DNA from: Verrucomicrobiales bacterium
GTDB lineage: Bacteria; Verrucomicrobiota; Verrucomicrobiia; Verrucomicrobiales; DEV007
Length of the DNA: 12,712 bases
Reading direction: 5' to 3'
NCBI GenBank assembly: GCA_023253615.1
Contig: JALRFZ010000398.1
Location: 1-12,712 of the forward strand
Below, in pieces: positions 11,698-12,712 of this stretch. Under the pieces are notes generated by a model that had not been told where the DNA came from, made no database searches, and worked only from the letters and a program-made list of their open reading frames with translations. Made by a program: the position numbers and the translations under genes. Each line of letters starts with the position of its first letter. Within the stretch, counting starts at the first letter, position 1.

Positions 11698-12712
11698 ATG
11701 ATCCTCCGCTCCATTGCACCGCAGTTCCGTGGTACGGGACTGTCCACCGGATTGAACCATCGGCTCCGCTACGTCGCCCGACTTTCCACCAACGACGGGG
11801 GAGCCAACGGGAATAGTTGGGTCATTACCCGTCTTCCTTATCTCTACTATAGCCCGGACACGATCGGCGGGATGCCCGCGTTGGTGATCCTCAACGGTGC
11901 TGGAGGCGCTCGATGGGAGTGGGTTCCCGGAACGGGATATGTCGGCCTATACGGGACGCGTCGTCACCTCCTTGTCGATGGCATGAACCTCCGCATGCTC
12001 AATCCCGACGGGGGTGTCATGACCTTTGTCGGTCCGGACACGGCGTCGTCGCGTCGTGGGAAACTGAGCGGAGCTGTCAGTCCAAGCGACGTCGTGACGG
12101 TGATCGCCTTCGATTCGAACCACAATGCGATCAGCGAGACCCGCACCGATCCCGTCTCCGGCGACCAAGCCATGTTGCTCTACACCTTCGCTCCGTCCGG
12201 AGTGCATCTGGGCCGGATCACGCGGGTGGAAAAGCGTCTCGTCCGCTCCGGTGTCGAGCATCCCATCCACCGATGGCTCTTCACCTACCACAGCGGAGCG
12301 GACAGCGCCGGAAGCCTCAACGACCTCAAGACCGCCGAGGAGCAGGTAATGGAGGAGGCGAGCGGCTCGTGGGCGAGCCTCGGGACGCGCTACTTCCGCT
12401 ATTACAAAAGCAATTCCGGGATTGGCTTCACTCACGGTTTGCGCTATGTACTGGAGGCGGATGGGTATGCCCGCATGAAGGAACTCGGAATCGATCCCGA
12501 AAACGTCTCGCAGACGACGGATGCCGTCCTCGCCGGATACGCCGCGGAGTCTTACGAATACGACTCCGACCGCCGCCACAGCAAGGTCGTTCTCCGAGCC
12601 GGGACCGAGACGACGACCTATGTCCGCCTCAACAGCGACGGCGCCGTCGGACGCAACTGGTCGCGCCGCGAGATCGCGACCCGGCCCGACGGCTCAACCC
12701 TGACGACTTACT
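11698..12712 (+). CDS. RHS/YD-repeat-like surface protein, N-terminal part (runs off window)
   Basis: The frame is open for 338 codons from ATG 11698 to the window end with no stop. It contains 'NDGGANGNSWVITRLPYLYY', 'GARWEWVPGTGYVGLYGTRR', 'LRMLNPDGGVMTFVGPDT', 'IAFDSNHNAISETRTDPVSG', 'GTRYFRYYKSNSGIGFTHGLRYVLEADGYAR' (given in parts), 'AAESYEYDSDRRHSKVVL' and 'WSRREIATRPDGSTLTTY'. The sequence 'NG-x-x-W', 'D-G-x-x-x-x-F', 'RYY...-HGL-x-YV' and '-x-T-x-PDG-x-x-x-x-Y' is that of large RHS-type proteins in Planctomycetes and Verrucomicrobia. These are secreted, with a beta-cocoon shell that can hold a C-terminal toxin. No signal peptide or ribosome site is visible at 11698, so the start is provisional. 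The first ~35 residues fit the family only loosely. The C-terminus, where any toxin would be, lies beyond the window. Confidence 0.7.
   Translation, partial: MILRSIAPQFRGTGLSTGLNHRLRYVARLSTNDGGANGNSWVITRLPYLYYSPDTIGGMPALVILNGAGGARWEWVPGTGYVGLYGTRRHLLVDGMNLRMLNPDGGVMTFVGPDTASSRRGKLSGAVSPSDVVTVIAFDSNHNAISETRTDPVSGDQAMLLYTFAPSGVHLGRITRVEKRLVRSGVEHPIHRWLFTYHSGADSAGSLNDLKTAEEQVMEEASGSWASLGTRYFRYYKSNSGIGFTHGLRYVLEADGYARMKELGIDPENVSQTTDAVLAGYAAESYEYDSDRRHSKVVLRAGTETTTYVRLNSDGAVGRNWSRREIATRPDGSTLTTY

Noticed and set aside
11947..12579. 210-codon minus-strand open frame at the right end
   Set aside because: Antisense to the RHS-like frame, which has recognisable conserved patterns.

Overview
The window is GC-rich DNA from a free-living bacterium, most likely of the Verrucomicrobia/Planctomycetes group. 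The evidence is a combination of families: a secreted sulfatase with a HEAT-repeat tail, a Tat-exported Gfo/Idh/MocA oxidoreductase, a secreted protein with carbohydrate-binding-like sandwich domains, a large RHS/YD-type surface protein, and very few Shine-Dalgarno sites. The taxon is inferred from gene content; there is no rRNA here to settle it.

Layout. Positions 1-230 hold the C-terminal remnant of an IS110-like transposase that ends against a cut-off ABC-2-type permease gene (225-737, minus). The permease is translationally coupled to a secreted two-domain protein (737-1696, minus). Divergently from that pair runs pspA (1833-2570, plus), which has a strong inverted repeat just before its start. 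Positions 2571-2983 are non-coding and carry several small hairpins. A one-TM protein of unknown function follows (2984-3502), then a non-coding or decayed stretch with a possible coding remnant on the minus strand. Next is a complete type II toxin-antitoxin pair, Phd/YefM-like plus PIN/VapC-like (3864-4594), with an almost consensus promoter and candidate operators.

Positions 4662-7475 look like a rearranged accessory segment. A helicase-nuclease gene survives only as its last 259 codons (4662-5441). It abuts a compact cassette of small unknown minus-strand ORFs (5583-7166), and the segment ends at an intact tRNA-Arg(CCT) gene (7404-7475, minus). The cassette lies on the 3' side of the tRNA, the side normally used by integrating elements, but no integrase is present.

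Positions 7619-10889 form a catabolic pair on the plus strand: a formylglycine-type sulfatase with a HEAT-like C-terminus, and a Tat-signal Gfo/Idh/MocA oxidoreductase. Their likely joint role is processing of sulfated sugars outside the cytoplasm. The right end has a Pro-Thr minisatellite ORF (11227-11625). In the same frame, after one stop codon, comes an RHS-like gene (from about 11698) that runs off the window.

No complete undescribed system can be demonstrated. The best candidates for one are the small-ORF cassette beside tRNA-Arg and the minisatellite/RHS locus.
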